In this document: positions 13,384 to 25,019 of the stretch, piece by piece
Layout of the letters: every line of letters starts with the position of its first letter
Position numbering within the stretch: position 1 is the stretch's first letter
NCBI GenBank assembly: GCA_029204225.1
Contig: CM055102.1
Coordinates: 41,565,229-41,629,228, forward strand
Origin: Diphasiastrum complanatum
Lineage: Eukaryota; Streptophyta; Lycopodiopsida; Lycopodiales; Lycopodiaceae
Reading direction: 5' to 3'
Length of the DNA stretch: 64,000 nucleotides
The notes under the pieces: model-generated
The model's database searches: none
The model's input: the letters and a program-made list of their open reading frames with translations, nothing else
Told to the model about the DNA's origin: nothing
Program-made: the position numbers and the translations under genes

Positions 13384-15159
13384 GTGCTTTGATTTCGCTT
13401 GGTGAGAAGGAAGATGCTTTCATATCAGTCCGCCTCACGTCCACCATCGCCCAGTTGTTGTTTTGTGGAGATGGGTCGGCCTCTGACATGTCCCTGCAGA
13501 TGGGTTCGTGGCGATTTTCCCTCCCGTGAAGTACTTTTTGTGGGTTGATGCAGTGGTGGCATTATGTCTGCTGTTGGAGTGTGTGCTCTCCTATGTGCAT
13601 TGATCTGCTGAACTCTTCCAGTGCTGGCATATGCTGATTTGGAGAGATCTCTGAGATTCTGTGGTGTTTTTGCAGATGGGTTTGTGATTTTGTATGATCC
13701 TTTCAGGAGCTTTTGTTTTTGTTGGCAATATCCCCTCTAGGCTTGCTGAAGTGTATGCCTGGCAGACCATTGCGTTGAGGAATCTTCTGGAGAGCTTTCA
13801 TTCCTGCATTTTTGATAATTGCGATGGTTCATGAAGGATTTTTTTTTCCTGCGGATCCATGTAGAGTTACTTCTGCTCATGCATTTGTGGATTCCTTGTG
13901 TCTCCTCCTTTTAGTGCATTCTATGCATTCTAGTCTTTTCATTTCTTTATGCACAATTCCTGAGGACTGTTCTGTCCTTTCTAAATCTTTCACAGTGCCC
14001 GCTAGCTCTGTTTATGAGATCGTCTAACAGCCTAGGCCCGACTTATTACTCTTACGTGGCCCAGCTTTGCTGTATGGCAATTTGGTAGTATAGCCTTGAG
14101 CATTTCTCATTGGCTTATACTTCATACCCTGGAGTTACGAACTTGTGATGTTCTGTTGAAGCCCCTGCATATTCTCTGCACCAAATCTATGAGTCTCTCC
14201 TTTATAATTCTAAGGCAGGCTTCCTAGAAATGTGGGTTTAGTTGCTGGTAGCAGTATTACGCGAGCTTATCTATGATGTAGTAGTTGTGAACCTCGATAA
14301 AGGGCAAGATCTACGAAAAAAAGATGTCCCTGGAAAACTTTTGATTAGATTGTTCCATTTGGCTGAACCAGACGAATGAGATGAATATATTTTTCATTCT
14401 GGACCTTTGAGCAGGAGCGATGACGACGCTTTGACTTAAGTTTGCCGGTATGTTGCTCTGACCACGGTCTCATTTTCGCTTTTCTCCTTTCTACTGTGTC
14501 TGCCCGACAGATACCGTTGAATGTTTTCTGACGTGTAAAGGTATTTGGCTTTAACCTCTTAGTGGGAAAATCGATCTTATATGGCTCTGCGTAGAGAGAA
14601 ATAAATTCGATCTTGCTGTAGCTGCTCTGTTCCCCTTCTCTGCGTACCAAGTTTCGAAGCTGTAAAAATTGTTGCTGTGTTTTCATCATCTATTCAAGAT
14701 ATATTATTGAACTCTCCTAAGCCCTGTAAATATCTTAAGAAGAATCTAAGGTTGAAAGTACTCGAAGCAGACAACTAAATCTCATATTCAGCTTAGAGCT
14801 AAGAGCCAGAAGCCAAAATATACGCAGATTGGAGATACATCGTACTTGGAACATGGATCTGTAGGAGATTGAAAGGTTGACAACTTATTAGTAAAACTAC
14901 TTTGAAGAAATCACCGTTTCCTTTTCCTTAAAAAGTGAATAAATGCCTGTCCAATCTTTGTTAAGGCGACGTCTTTATTCAACTCGTATACTGTTTCCAT
15001 TTTTTATTTTTCTGTTTAAATTTAAGAGTAATGCATCAGCACCTGTGTTTATAGTCCCCAAGAGGCGTGGCCTTTTTTTTATTGAAGTGGTGTGGAAGTT
15101 CCTAAGGCTCTTACAATGTTCTATTACAAGAATATTTGTAGGGCCTTCCTAACAATGCA

Positions 15160-15240
15160 TCTTGGTTTCCAAGGGGGGCTTGAACGTGGGCCTCTCTATC
15201 AATGGAGTGTCTAGCAACTCAATGTTTCACAAAAGCAGTT
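15160..15240 (-). mobile_element. tRNA-derived SINE relic in the GBF leader region
   Basis: About 33 bp beginning CTTGGTTTCCAAGGGG match the end of the SINE at 33991-34076, including its B-box region (here mutated to GTTCAAGCC on the minus strand). A weaker match extends through the A-box position (GAGTTGCTAG versus CTCAGTTGGT). No clear target duplication remains, so it is an older insertion of the same family. Confidence 0.5.
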
Positions 15241-16252
15241 AAGAAGTAGGAGGCTGTTGTGGGTGGAGTAATCAAATTACCATGACGATCTTCTTAGCAC
15301 AACCACAAGTCACAACTTAAGCTGCAGCCTGCAAAATGCTTTGAAAAAATAGTTCACCGATGAGAATGTTCACCTTTACAATTGTCAACATAGAAGTTGA
15401 GAAAACCCGTAGGATTGTGTAATTGATTGAATAAACTCACGAGAATGTCCATTGAGGCGAATCACATATGGGTAACAGTTGACACGCCATTCAGAGCTGA
15501 TCCCTCCTCAGTGCTAACTAATGCTTGTGAAATATACATGGCTATGCACGTGGCACCTTAGATCTTCATATCTTAGATCTTCATCTCTTAGATTATCCTT
15601 AAAGGTTGATTGGGTTAGTCTAAAACTTAAATCCTCTGAATTTACTTGACAATATTTCAAAACTTCCTTCGAAATTTTCCATCTTTTTGTTTAGTACCAT
15701 TAACAACGGCTATAGACAAAGGTCCCTTTCTTTCAACTTACTTAACCCTAGCACCCAGTTATTTGGGGAATTTCTCCTCATCACTGTGTTTTGTTTTTTC
15801 ATAAACTATTGGACATTGATCTTTCTAACAAAGAAACAAATAGCTGATGACAATTATTTATAGAACGAATTGGTTGATATTTTTGCAGGGCAAATAGTCA
15901 CAATTATCAAATTTCTTTCTTGTTGTAATCTCTACTTAAGCTGCAAATTATGGTAGAATGAGGTTTTTTATTTCTCACCCCAAAATTGCTTCATTTTTAT
16001 GTACCTATGATGGCTTTTTTCAGGCAATGCTGAGGTTAATCGGGCTTTATTCTCTGCTGCAATCAGTACTTGGTCAGTTTTGAATATTTACTCTAAACTT
16101 GTGTTCCAAATTTGCAAAAAGCTACTGGTCTTGAAGGCTTTGCAGTTCATTCCTTGTCTTTGTTGCAGATATAGTATTGTTAGTTGTCGACTGTACCATA
16201 ACAAACTGTTGCTTGCTTGGCTATTGCTTGTGTATCAGATCTGTGGTAAGCA

Positions 16253-19200
16253 TGGGGACAGGTGATTCAGGAACCCCGACGAAAACAGCCAAGACCTCTT
16301 CTGCACAGGTCCAGTTTATTTCGCGATGATGCCTTATCTTCAGAATCAGCTCACTGTCAGTATCTAAAATTTTGTAAAATGCAGGATCAGCCCCCTGTTC
16401 CAACCTCCTATGCTGAGTGGGCTGCTGCATTCCAGGTATGAGAAAAGTAATGTACTCAGAACAGCAATGATTTTTATTTAAACCTGATAATCAAACAATT
16501 CTTTTTTGGGCCATGAAAAAATGTGAAATGTTTTCAATTGATTCTTACAGGCCTACTACAATGGAGCCACACCTCCACCAGGATACTTTCCACCAGCCGT
16601 TGCACCTGGGCAACCCCATCCTTACATGTGGGCAGGGCAGGTACAGAACATTGGAAATCTTCTTTGGTCTAACCAACAACTTTGGAGCAACTACCATACT
16701 TAAGAATTGTCCTCATCAAAACTGTATTAGGTTTGTGAGCCTTTCCCTACTGATCTGAATGTACTCAGAACTTCTGGATGATGCAGCCTGTCATGCCACC
16801 CTATGGGGCTGCACCTCCATTTGCTGCAATGTATCCACCGGGCCATCCTTATGGACATCCATCAATGCCTCAGGTGAATTTTTTTCCTCTGTTGTGTGTT
16901 ATCTCATGTGCTCAAGTCTCAAGAACTATTGACATTTAAATTAATAATATCAAATGATTTCGACTGTTGTTTTTACAATAGGGCCCGCATCCTTACCCTT
17001 TTGCTATGACATCACCTGGAGGTGCAGCGGAGGGTATAACAGTACGTTCCCTTTTCATTTGAGCTTTGTCTATGGCAGAGCTGCAGAATGATTTCATGGA
17101 TATGCTCTATGTACATGTCATATTCAATATAGCATTTGTGAACATGGTTTACTTGATTTCTTTCTGTTTGTAAGTACCTACCTGACTGTGCTATAACATA
17201 ATGTTCCTGTTAGGTCACTGCAACAACTGATCAGGGTGATAGCAAGTCTTCTGATGGTAAGGAACGCAGTCCACTAAAACGGTCAAAGGAAGGCAGCCCT
17301 AAAAGACGTGCAAATAAAGGACAAGATGGTAACAAGAGCACACCGACGTCAGCCAATGGTGTGCTATCACAAAGGTAGTGAGAATTTTTTATTTTTCTGG
17401 GCACAGTTGCATTTCAAATGCAAACTATTTAGTGTAGCCCTTAATCCATCTTAGACTCTATATTCCTGACAGTGCTGAGAGTGGGAGTGATGGCTCCAGT
17501 GATGGAAGTGAGGAGGACAACAGGGAAGACGTAAGTGCTTTTACTGATTCTCCATGAATTTGTATATTTTAGGGATATCAATCTCCTAGATGCATGGGTA
17601 AATTTTTAGCTCACTGCAATGTTTGTGCTTCACTTGCCAGAGGTGTTTTCAATCTATGTAATGCTGGCCAGCATGCTCTTGATTGACCTAGCAACTTGTC
17701 AATTAAATTTACTACCATGTTGGTGAATGCCGTTTAGCTCATGCAACTTGTATTTGGACTTGCAGATGCTTGAAAAAAGGAGTTATGAGGAGTCACTGGA
17801 AGGTGAGAATCCTATGCATATAAGTTGTACCATCGATCTGTCTGATGTCTCATGTTACAAATTTTAACGTGCAACTTAAAATGCCCCAAAATCATAGAGT
17901 AATCTGTGCTCTTCTTTGGTATTTGAAATTTAAATTTAAAAAGTCTTTGTACCCAAGGTGATCTGTCTACTAATGAGATCTGCACTGAAAATGTTGGGAA
18001 TTAATAGTGGCAGATTTTTTCTGTGCATAGCAGGAGGCTCTATTGGGAATGCTGTTGGCCAGGCAGCTAATACTGTTACAACTCAAACCGTTATGCTGTC
18101 AAGTACTGTGACCGGGAGACCAGCTGGACTTGCTCCTACAACCAATCTGAATGTAGGGCTTGATTACTGGAGTGCTGCACCTCCAGGAGCTGCAACAGTG
18201 GGAAAAGGCAAACGGAACCCAGCTGTCACGCAAGCTCTGGTTCCAAGTTACCCAACAAATCCACTTTTGGGAGTAGCTGGTCGAGAAGGGGCCACTTCAG
18301 ATTTTTGGTTACAGGTTTGTCATCACTTCTAAGTTTCCGACAGCAAGTGGCTATAGAAAGAATTCCCAATAGCAACATGGAAGGACTTCTAAGTGAAGCA
18401 CTTTCAAGTTTTTTCTGAAGTTCAAGACAAGCTATTCTCTCCTGGAAATGCATTCATTTAATTGGCTGTGTATACTGTAGCAGACTCAGTAACGAATAGC
18501 TAATTTGTCAGTTGATCAATGATTTCGTGCCATCTGCATGATTGGAACAAGTAACAAATAGCTATGTTGAAAGATGAATTCTACTAGCACAGCTCTCTAC
18601 TCAGCTTTTTGGTAGCTCTTCATATTAGGGAAGGTACAGAGATGCACAAGTTTTTGCTCTGTTTATGCAGGATGAACGGGAGCTGAAACGACAGAGAAGA
18701 AAGCAATCAAACAGAGAATCTGCCAGGCGTTCTCGGCTACGTAAGCAGGTAGACAGATTTCATGTAAATTATAGTGAGCACATTTATGATTGGAATGGGA
18801 GTACTCTAAAGTACTGGCTTTTCTGCCATGATGTCTAGGACTATCCGTGTTTTTGCAAAGCATCATTGCTTTCCAGATCGAGTTCAAAGCCACTGTGGCA
18901 TAGAAATATAGTCTCTGCAGTACGCTGTCTTTTTGTTAATGAATTATGGCCTAGGGTTGATTTTTGCGACAACCTTCTTTTAATGCTTGTCTAAAAGCCT
19001 GAGCCCCTTATTTAGCCTTGTGCTTACTCTATACTTGTCGTTTAGGCGGAATGTGAAGAGCTGGCAACGAGAGTTGACACCTTGACTGTTGAAAACTTGG
19101 CCCTTCGCTCGGAGATCAGTCGGCTGGTAGAAGAACGCAACAAGTTATCTGCAGAGAATAGTGCTCTTCTTGTATGTGTGTTTAGTTTAACGCTCTTGTT

Positions 19201-19677
19201 GTATGTATGCTTTCTGATACAGATTGAAACTGCATAATTGAATAGGTTGATGCTTTTGAATCTTTCTCTTTGAGGATGCTCTAGCTTCTTTGCTCTTGAT
19301 AACGGTAATGGCATAAAGGTATAGTATCAAATGAGCTTGTTCTCATGTTAGAATGTTCTTGTAGCATTAGATTTGCCTGATGTTGTACATTATAAATGTT
19401 TCTGTCATTTTTTTGATTTTTGACTCTTGCCTGATAGGAACGAGTAAGGAAGGATTGCGACGATGGTACCAATGGAGTGAAAATGCTAGAAATGAAAGAA
19501 GACTCACAAGCTACATGCTCCACACAGGACAATGGGAAGGTAAGGGATGCTTTTGATGCAGAGGCTTTCAGAACACAAGGTCTCAGACATAGCAGAGAGG
19601 AATCGGGTAAGTCGGTTGAACATGTATCAACCGGATTAGATATTGGAGGCCGTGCTGCAGCCGTTACTGCTAGCTAA
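16253..19677 (+). CDS. GBF-type (group G) bZIP transcription factor, 12 coding exons, 441 aa
   Basis: Coding exons: 16253-16309, 16385-16435, 16551-16640, 16787-16873, 16982-17041, 17214-17374, 17473-17530, 17766-17802, 18034-18314, 18671-18748, 19046-19171, 19438-19677. All eleven introns are GT-AG and the joined frame is open to TAA. The N-terminus (residues 1-115: MGTGDSGTPTK, PTSYAEWAAAFQAYYNG, the Pro/Gly-rich PPPGYFPPAVAP and GHPYGHPSMPQ) is the GBF MFMR/proline-rich region. Residues 116-200 are Ser/Lys/acidic. The basic region 299-320 has N308-x7-R316, then leucines at 326, 333, 340, 347, 354 and 361 form a perfect zipper; a conserved-type intron separates basic region and zipper. Such proteins act in the nucleus as dimers on CACGTG (G-box) elements in light, hormone and stress promoters; that role is family knowledge. 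The start was chosen because it matches the family N-terminus. No defect is seen. Confidence 0.93.
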
Positions 19678-20470
19678 CCTTTTGATAGGAGGAAGCAAGC
19701 ATATATTGGTTGTCTCATCAAACTTGTTCATACTGGGTGAGGCAACACCATCAGGCAGGCGATCAGGGTGAGTCACAAATGGTTCTAGGAGAGTAATATA
19801 GAGTCCTGTTGAGAAGATGATATAGCTGAGTTTCTAGATAAACCATAGTCGGCGATATGAAATTTCTCCTAGTTTCCTGCTGGGAACAAAAACAGCTACA
19901 AATTTGATCAAAGGCTGGGTAATTCAGAAGTTACTTGCCCCTGAAGTAATGATTATTGCCAAAAGATCAAAGGGAGAATGCAGAGAGAAAGTGATAATTC
20001 CAAGTTTCTACCTCTCTTATTTTATCTAGTTTTTCTTCATAGCAGCCAAGAAAAGTATGTGCTGGTTGGTTGTTCATTGATTGTGGGCAGAAGGCCTCTT
20101 TGTATCAGTGCATTGGCTACATATATTTAAGCTATTATAATTCAACTAATTTTACCAAAGTTTCTGTGAAACTTGCCTAAAACTTTTTCCACATTTTACT
20201 TGTGTAGGCTATGTTAAAAAATGTAGAAAGAAGAAACAGCTTGAATGATTTAACCACGAATCTAGGGACCACATTGTGAGAAAATATCCATTAAAGTTAT
20301 AGAATAAATAGATCCTTCTAGAAAAGATGCAACAAGGATTAAACTCTTCTAGCACAAGTCTTAGTTAAACTAGACTTGTGCTAGAATAGTATGAAGTTCT
20401 AAAAGTAGACAAAACAAGAAACTATGGGTTTAGGGGCTATTAATCAACTATTATTTCTAACACTTGTTAA
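19678..20470 (+). other. Probable 3' UTR of the GBF gene and downstream spacer
   Basis: After the TAA there is no further coding frame. The sequence stays moderately AT-rich to about 20160, where it becomes strongly AT-rich (TTATAATTCAACTAATTTTACC), a plausible polyadenylation zone. A clear AATAAA in the expected place was not found. The copia relic on the other strand begins near 20470. Confidence 0.4.
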
Positions 20471-20880
20471 ATGTGTAATTGGTTATCTACTAATAGCAAA
20501 TTTTGTAAACTTTTATCGACCATGCCCCTTGGTAAATGTTTGAGACTTGGTCATTTGTATTGCAACAGATAAGCTCAATGTCTCTTTCTTGGAATCTTTC
20601 TAGTATGTGATGTTGCTAAATGTTAATGTGTTTGGTTTTGCTACGAAAAACAAGATTCTTTGACCAATTGGATACACAACTTTGGTTGTCACATTGAAGT
20701 GATGACGGACCCTCTTGCAAGCTCCATGTAAAGGTTCTTTGAACCCCCCTTGAGGCTTCCAATGTTTTCCTTTTAGTTGTACAATACAACCTTTCTAGAA
20801 GACGTATAGTAGGTGATTGCTCAAAACTCCATGTGATAGCACTAGAGTGCCAAGACTTAAAAGTCAAACTTGTTGATTTT
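20470..20880 (-). pseudogene. copia RNase H / 3' pol relic
   Basis: A minus-strand frame reads SSAITWSFEQSPT, LEASRGVQRTF, SLQEGPSSLQCDNQSC, KNLVFRSKTKHINI, then ERFQERDIELICCN and DQVSNIYQ. These are decayed versions of the copia RNase H C-terminal motifs (KKQPT, CDNxSA, PVFHARSKHI, EIELEYxxxxDQVADI). The SxEAEY motif is lost. It may be the 3' end of the copy whose RT start is at 21.9-22.3 kb, since the 1.7-kb spacing is right, but nothing in between is recognisable. Confidence 0.7.
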
Positions 20881-21534
20881 TAATCTTATCCATTCAATTA
20901 GCATTTACATACTCATGTCCATTTTTTCCTTTAGCATTTCCAAGTCCCATTACCATCTACATATCCCTATAAGTTAATATCATTGTAAATTATTTTATAT
21001 GGAATTTCAAACTTGATTGTACCTTAAATGTATTTGAAAGTCCCTTGAGTTGTTTTTTAATGTATCATCTTAAGTTTTGACATGTATTGACTTAGCATAT
21101 GTTTGAGTAGTAGTCAAGCATATTATGGCTTCCAATCAAGTGTCCATAAAAAGTCTCATCTTAGGATTTGACATGTCCATATTGTTAGGTCAAGTAATAT
21201 TCAAGTCGATCATGACTTCTAACCAACTATCTATGAAATATGTCATCTACATCTTTGTTGTCCTTTTGCTTTTCTTTGTTGTCCTTTTGCTTTTGTTAGC
21301 TCCAAACTTAATTTGCATGGTATTGCATTTGGTTTCTACTCAAACATTTTGAATTTTGACAAGATTTAGATTGAGATGTAGATTACACCGCGTCGGGATT
21401 GATTTCCGAGGCTGGGGCATAGGCGGGAGCTTCGCGTGTGCGGCATCGGGGACAAGTGCCGGAGTGGGGGAGGGTGCGGGCGCATCGGAAACCATTGTAT
21501 AGATCTTCAAATCTTAGATTGCAAAATATATATA

Positions 21535-21584
<50 letters not shown>

Positions 21585-21879
21585 ATACCTCGATCCCTTT
21601 AGGAAGAATTATAGTGCTCCAAGATTTTTCATGTCAAACATTAAATAAAAATCTTTCTTGATCTCATTTATATGCTCATCTATACTTGTACTTTCAATAG
21701 AACGTACAACAATAACTATTTGGTGTTTTCAACCAATGCATATAATGTATAGTCAGTTGTTCAAAATGTTTGTCAATTCATGTATACCATACCTTGGTTG
21801 TTTGCCTCTAGAGAGCTTCTCTTCACTTGCAAACCATGCTATCTTTTTCATTGACCACAAAACCCTTTGTTTGCTCTCT
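20881..21879. other. Spacer with a GC-rich patch and a TG tract; no gene
   Basis: No coding region is supported. The notable content is a GC-rich patch at about 21388-21490 and a (TG)n tract at 21541-21579. If the flanking copia RT and RH relics are one element, this should be RT palm, but no YVDD or other RT motif survives. Confidence 0.45.
21541..21579. repeat. (TG)n microsatellite, about 19 units
   Basis: Pure TG dinucleotide run preceded by a short TA/TATG tract (about 21526-21540). Confidence 0.97.
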
Positions 21880-22400
21880 TTTTAAATGTAACCCATTCGA
21901 GAAAGTACTTTTGATATGCATTTGCTCAATGTCCCAATAAAATAAGCCATCAAAGTTGCAGTTGTTCTCATGGTATTCATTTTTGCCGTTGGTGCAAAGA
22001 TTTCTTTATAATCAATACTCCCTCGTTGAGCATATCTTTTTGTAACAAGCCTTGTCTTGTATTTGTGTATTGTACCATTAGATTTAAACTTTGCCTTGTG
22101 AACCCATTTACATCCAATAAAGTTTTTCTTTGAAGGTACTACCACAAGATTCCATGTCTCATTCTTCTTTTTAGAATCAATCTCCTCATACATATCTCAT
22201 CTCCACGAATCTTCTTTTGAGGCATTTTCAAAAGTGGGTGGTCTTTTGTCTCAGGTATATTTGCCATGAAAGCTTGATGCACTTCACCTTATTCTTGTGA
22301 ATTACATATCTAGGACGACTCCTAGCTCCCTCCTCTCTTGACTCACTCTCATCACTACTTTAGTCACTCTTAATTATTTCAAAATACTATCTAGGTAATC
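21880..22400 (-). pseudogene. copia reverse transcriptase N-terminal relic
   Basis: Minus-strand frame: EIDSKKKNETWNLVVVPS, FIGCKWVHKAKFKSNGTIHK, KTRLVTKRYAQRGSIDYKE and FAPTAKMNTMR are clear copia RT N-terminal motifs with substitutions. Upstream (to about 22400) are remnants of the Ser/Glu-rich INT-RT linker (DESESREEGARSRP). It decays after TAKMNTMR with no DVxNAFL motif. Confidence 0.82.
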
Positions 22401-22984
22401 TGCTTTGTAGGAGATGGTGGTGAATCTGTATCCCAAATAGACCTCTCGTTATGCTTTTTGTTCCACTTTTGAGCTTGTTAATGAGTATTATACTCTTGTT
22501 GTGAAAATAGCCAATATCTAACTAGTTTGGTTCATGCCAAATAGCATCCTTTGTGGTTGACCACATGTCCCACCTCTTTGTATGTAATTAGGAGCTAATT
22601 AAGAGGTGACTTATATCCATTTGCGTGCTTAGGAGGTGGCCGAGTTGAGCCCCTAAATCTTTGAGGAAAACTGGTGACTAGGCACATGTCTCACCTAATC
22701 CACCTTCCAAATGGATATGATTTCTAGATTAGGGGCTTAGATGGTAGGGTTTATACCTAACCATCAATAACCCAAGATCTTAGGTTCGAGCTCATCTATC
22801 ACTATTTTAATGAAGATATTTTTTTGACATTCATTGATGAAAAGCAAATTCTGAGTTTGAGACACATTGTTTTTTTTTTTTTGCCGAGTTGGAGCATCTA
22901 TGTTTGAGTGATTTTGATGATCTACATAGTTAATTGAATGCCAACTAAGTGATTTGTTCTCCTACAAACATTTCAGGTTGCTTT
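22401..22984. other. Spacer, no coding region; possible SINE inside
   Basis: No open frame of note. Contains a tRNA-like segment (separate entry) and a T-run at about 22869-22883. Confidence 0.4.
22720..22885 (+). mobile_element. Possible SINE with tRNA-like A and B boxes
   Basis: GGCTTAGATGGTAGG (about 22734-22748) resembles an A box. AGGTTCGAGCTC at about 22782-22793 is a near-perfect B box (GGTTCGANNCC). Their spacing of about 35-40 bp fits a Pol III internal promoter, and a T15 run follows at about 22869. No flanking target duplication was confirmed, so the call is tentative. Confidence 0.35.
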
Positions 22985-23625
22985 GAATGCTTGATCATAG
23001 TGATTCTAGGAGCAATTGTTGTGAAGGTTTCACACGTGTGAAGACCTACCCAACACCCACAATTAATCTTCTTATTGTGATTGCGCATAGATCTATCACA
23101 TAGATTGCATCCTACAATCTTTCTAGATCGATTCTAAGGCAAGAACACAATTTCATGCATAATGAATTCACATTCAATTGACTCATAAAAAAAACTAAGT
23201 TCCCAACATGCTTTTAGAGAGAGAAAAATAGCCTATTGTCAAGTAGAGAGAGAAAGAAAGTGAGTCCTCAAGTAGAGAGAGAATATGAGGAAAAACAATG
23301 TATAACAGATAGATTGCTTTACAAAAACTTGTATGTACAATAAGAGAGCTCTTCCATATAGTACTAGCTCAAGATCTAGCATAAGGAAATGCTCTAGAAT
23401 GATTGGACCCCATTTATTGCCTTTCTACATCATGATTGGACCCCTAAATTTGCACTTCTCATCATGATTGGACCTCATGATTTTCACCTCACAATTTGAT
23501 TGGGCCTCATGATGTGCACCTCTAAACATGATTGTTCCACATCTAATTCACCTCTTAAGGTGATTGGCCTTGTGATCTATGCCTCTAAATGTGATTGGGC
23601 CAAATAGATACATTCCAATCCTTAT
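22985..23625 (-). mobile_element. copia LTR fragment (minus) with CCAAT array and G-box palindrome
   Basis: It resembles in plan the 3' LTR at 52889-53575: a CACGTG site near the low-coordinate end (perfect TTCACACGTGTGAA at 23029-23042), GA-rich leader-like sequence (about 23218-23300), then about seven 31-33 bp units each carrying CCAAT on the minus strand (23399-23605). Its upstream end is cut where plus-strand copia pol begins, near 23630. Neither terminus could be set. Confidence 0.55.
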
Positions 23626-23639
23626 ATCATGTGACAAAT

Positions 23640-25019
23640 GTCACTATCTCACTAGATCTCAAGGATTTTGTTTTAGTGAATATGACCCTTCATTGTACAT
23701 TAAGTTTGTAAATAACTTTGTAGTTATTCTTCTCATCTATGTAGATGACATCATTCTTAGTGGAAATAATGAGGAGCTAGTTGAAGAAACTAAACATGCA
23801 CTTGGTAGTGAATTTAAAATGCAAGATTTGGGAGTTCTTCACTACATTTTAGGCCTTGAAATTGACTTTCGGAAAGATCATGCTTGCATAAGTCAAAGTA
23901 AATATGCACTTTCCATGCTTAAGTTATTCCAAATGGAAAACTATAAGGGCATAGGTAGACTAATAAGTTCCTGGTCGGACAATGGCACATTATAAAAGTT
24001 CCTATAAAAGATGATGAAAGATCCTTCGAGGACATCACTCTTTATAGGAGTCTTATTGGCTCACTTATATGGTTAACTGTGACAAGGCCTGATCTAAGCT
24101 TTAGTGTGCATAAGCTAAGCCAACACATGCATGATCCAAAGATATATCATTGGAAGCTGGCTAAAAGAGTCTTGAGATATGTATCTTCTACCTTAGACTA
24201 TGGATTGATCTATAAAAGAGAAGATTTAACTTTGGTTGCTTTATTAGATTCAGATTTTGCAGGAGACAGGTTGGATAGGAAATCCACAAGTGCTTACACA
24301 AATTTTCTTGGAGGGAATCTAGTTTCTTGGCTATCAAAGAAGCAAGCAACTATATCCTTATCATCCTGTGAAGCTGAGTACAAATCTCTTACAACCACAA
24401 CAAAGGAGGCTTTATGGATCAAAAGGCTACTCTTGGAGCTTAAGTGTTATGGAGATGAAGACCTTACAATTGCCTAGAATGATAACATCTCGGCTCAGGA
24501 TCTTGCAAACAATCATGTGTTCCATGCAAGGAGCAAACACATCGAGGTAGCTCGTTTTAAGGGTTAGAGATTAAGATTCGTCTTTCACTTGTTTTCATTT
24601 GATTCTCTCCATTAATTTAGTTTCCATTTTGTATATCCAATGTGTATAATGTAAATAGTTCTATCTCAAACTAATGGATACAATATTGAATGTTTAGCAT
24701 CTTTAGTCTTTTTTTCCTTTTGATCTTGAAGCATTTGATGTGTTCTTTGTTTCTTGTCTTCTGCTGGAACCATGATTTGAATGTGTTTCTTGATGAATCT
24801 TGGGCTGGGTTGCATGTTTGTGTCTTTTTTGTAAGAGAAAAAGTTATTGGGAGAGAGATCTTATTGAAGCATGTTGGATCTTCGAATTGTGTTGCAGATC
24901 TTCTCACCAAGCCATTGCTCAAGAATGTTTTTATCAAGATGAGGTCTAACCTTGGCCTAATTTCAAAGTCTATGTTGGATATGAACATATATTTTAAGGA
25001 GGAGTGTGAAGATTATTAA
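23640..25019 (+). pseudogene. copia RT (palm)-RNase H 3' pol fragment
   Basis: It starts inside RT (EYDPSLYIKFVNN), then LLIYVDDIILSGNNEE with an intact YVDD, FKMQDLGVLHYILGLEID, a frame break near 23990, SFEDITLYRSLIGSLIWL, TRPDLSFSVHKLSQ, RNase H motifs LDSDFAGDRLDRKSTSAY, WLSKKQATISLSSCEAEYKS, a TAG at 24474-24477, and NDNISAQDLANNHVFHARSK HIEVA. About 270 bp of unrelated sequence then intervenes (24552-24822) before FVREKVIGREILL and the normal C-terminus ending at 25019. A purine tract (AAGGAGGAG, 24996-25004) precedes the 3' LTR. Confidence 0.88.

Larger units (their letters stand above)
13291..16252 (+). other. Probable 5' leader and 5'-UTR intron(s) of the GBF gene
   Basis: Between the promoter-like block and the start codon lies 3 kb without a convincing coding frame. 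A CTT-rich stretch (13317-13383) is typical of plant 5' leaders. A good 3' splice site (TTTGTTGCAG) at about 16158-16167 would make 16168-16252 the last untranslated leader segment before the ATG. Other exon boundaries cannot be set without transcripts. A SINE-like relic lies at 15160-15240. Confidence 0.5.

Noticed and set aside
13067-13529. Overlapping frames on both strands at the GBF promoter and leader
   Set aside because: Low-complexity Ser/Glu/Phe translations of CTT repeats; no family motifs; they lie where a promoter and 5' UTR are expected.
17958-18332. Independent small plus-strand gene starting at 17958
   Set aside because: It is exon 9 of the GBF gene with intron sequence read through at both ends; splice sites at 18033 and 18315 fit the joined frame.
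19540-19566. Possible extra intron in the last GBF exon (GTAAGG ... GATGCAG)
   Set aside because: Only about 24 bp, too short for a plant intron, and the frame is open through it.
23399-23605. CRISPR-like array
   Set aside because: The units are contiguous degenerate tandem repeats inside a plant LTR, without distinct spacers between identical repeats.
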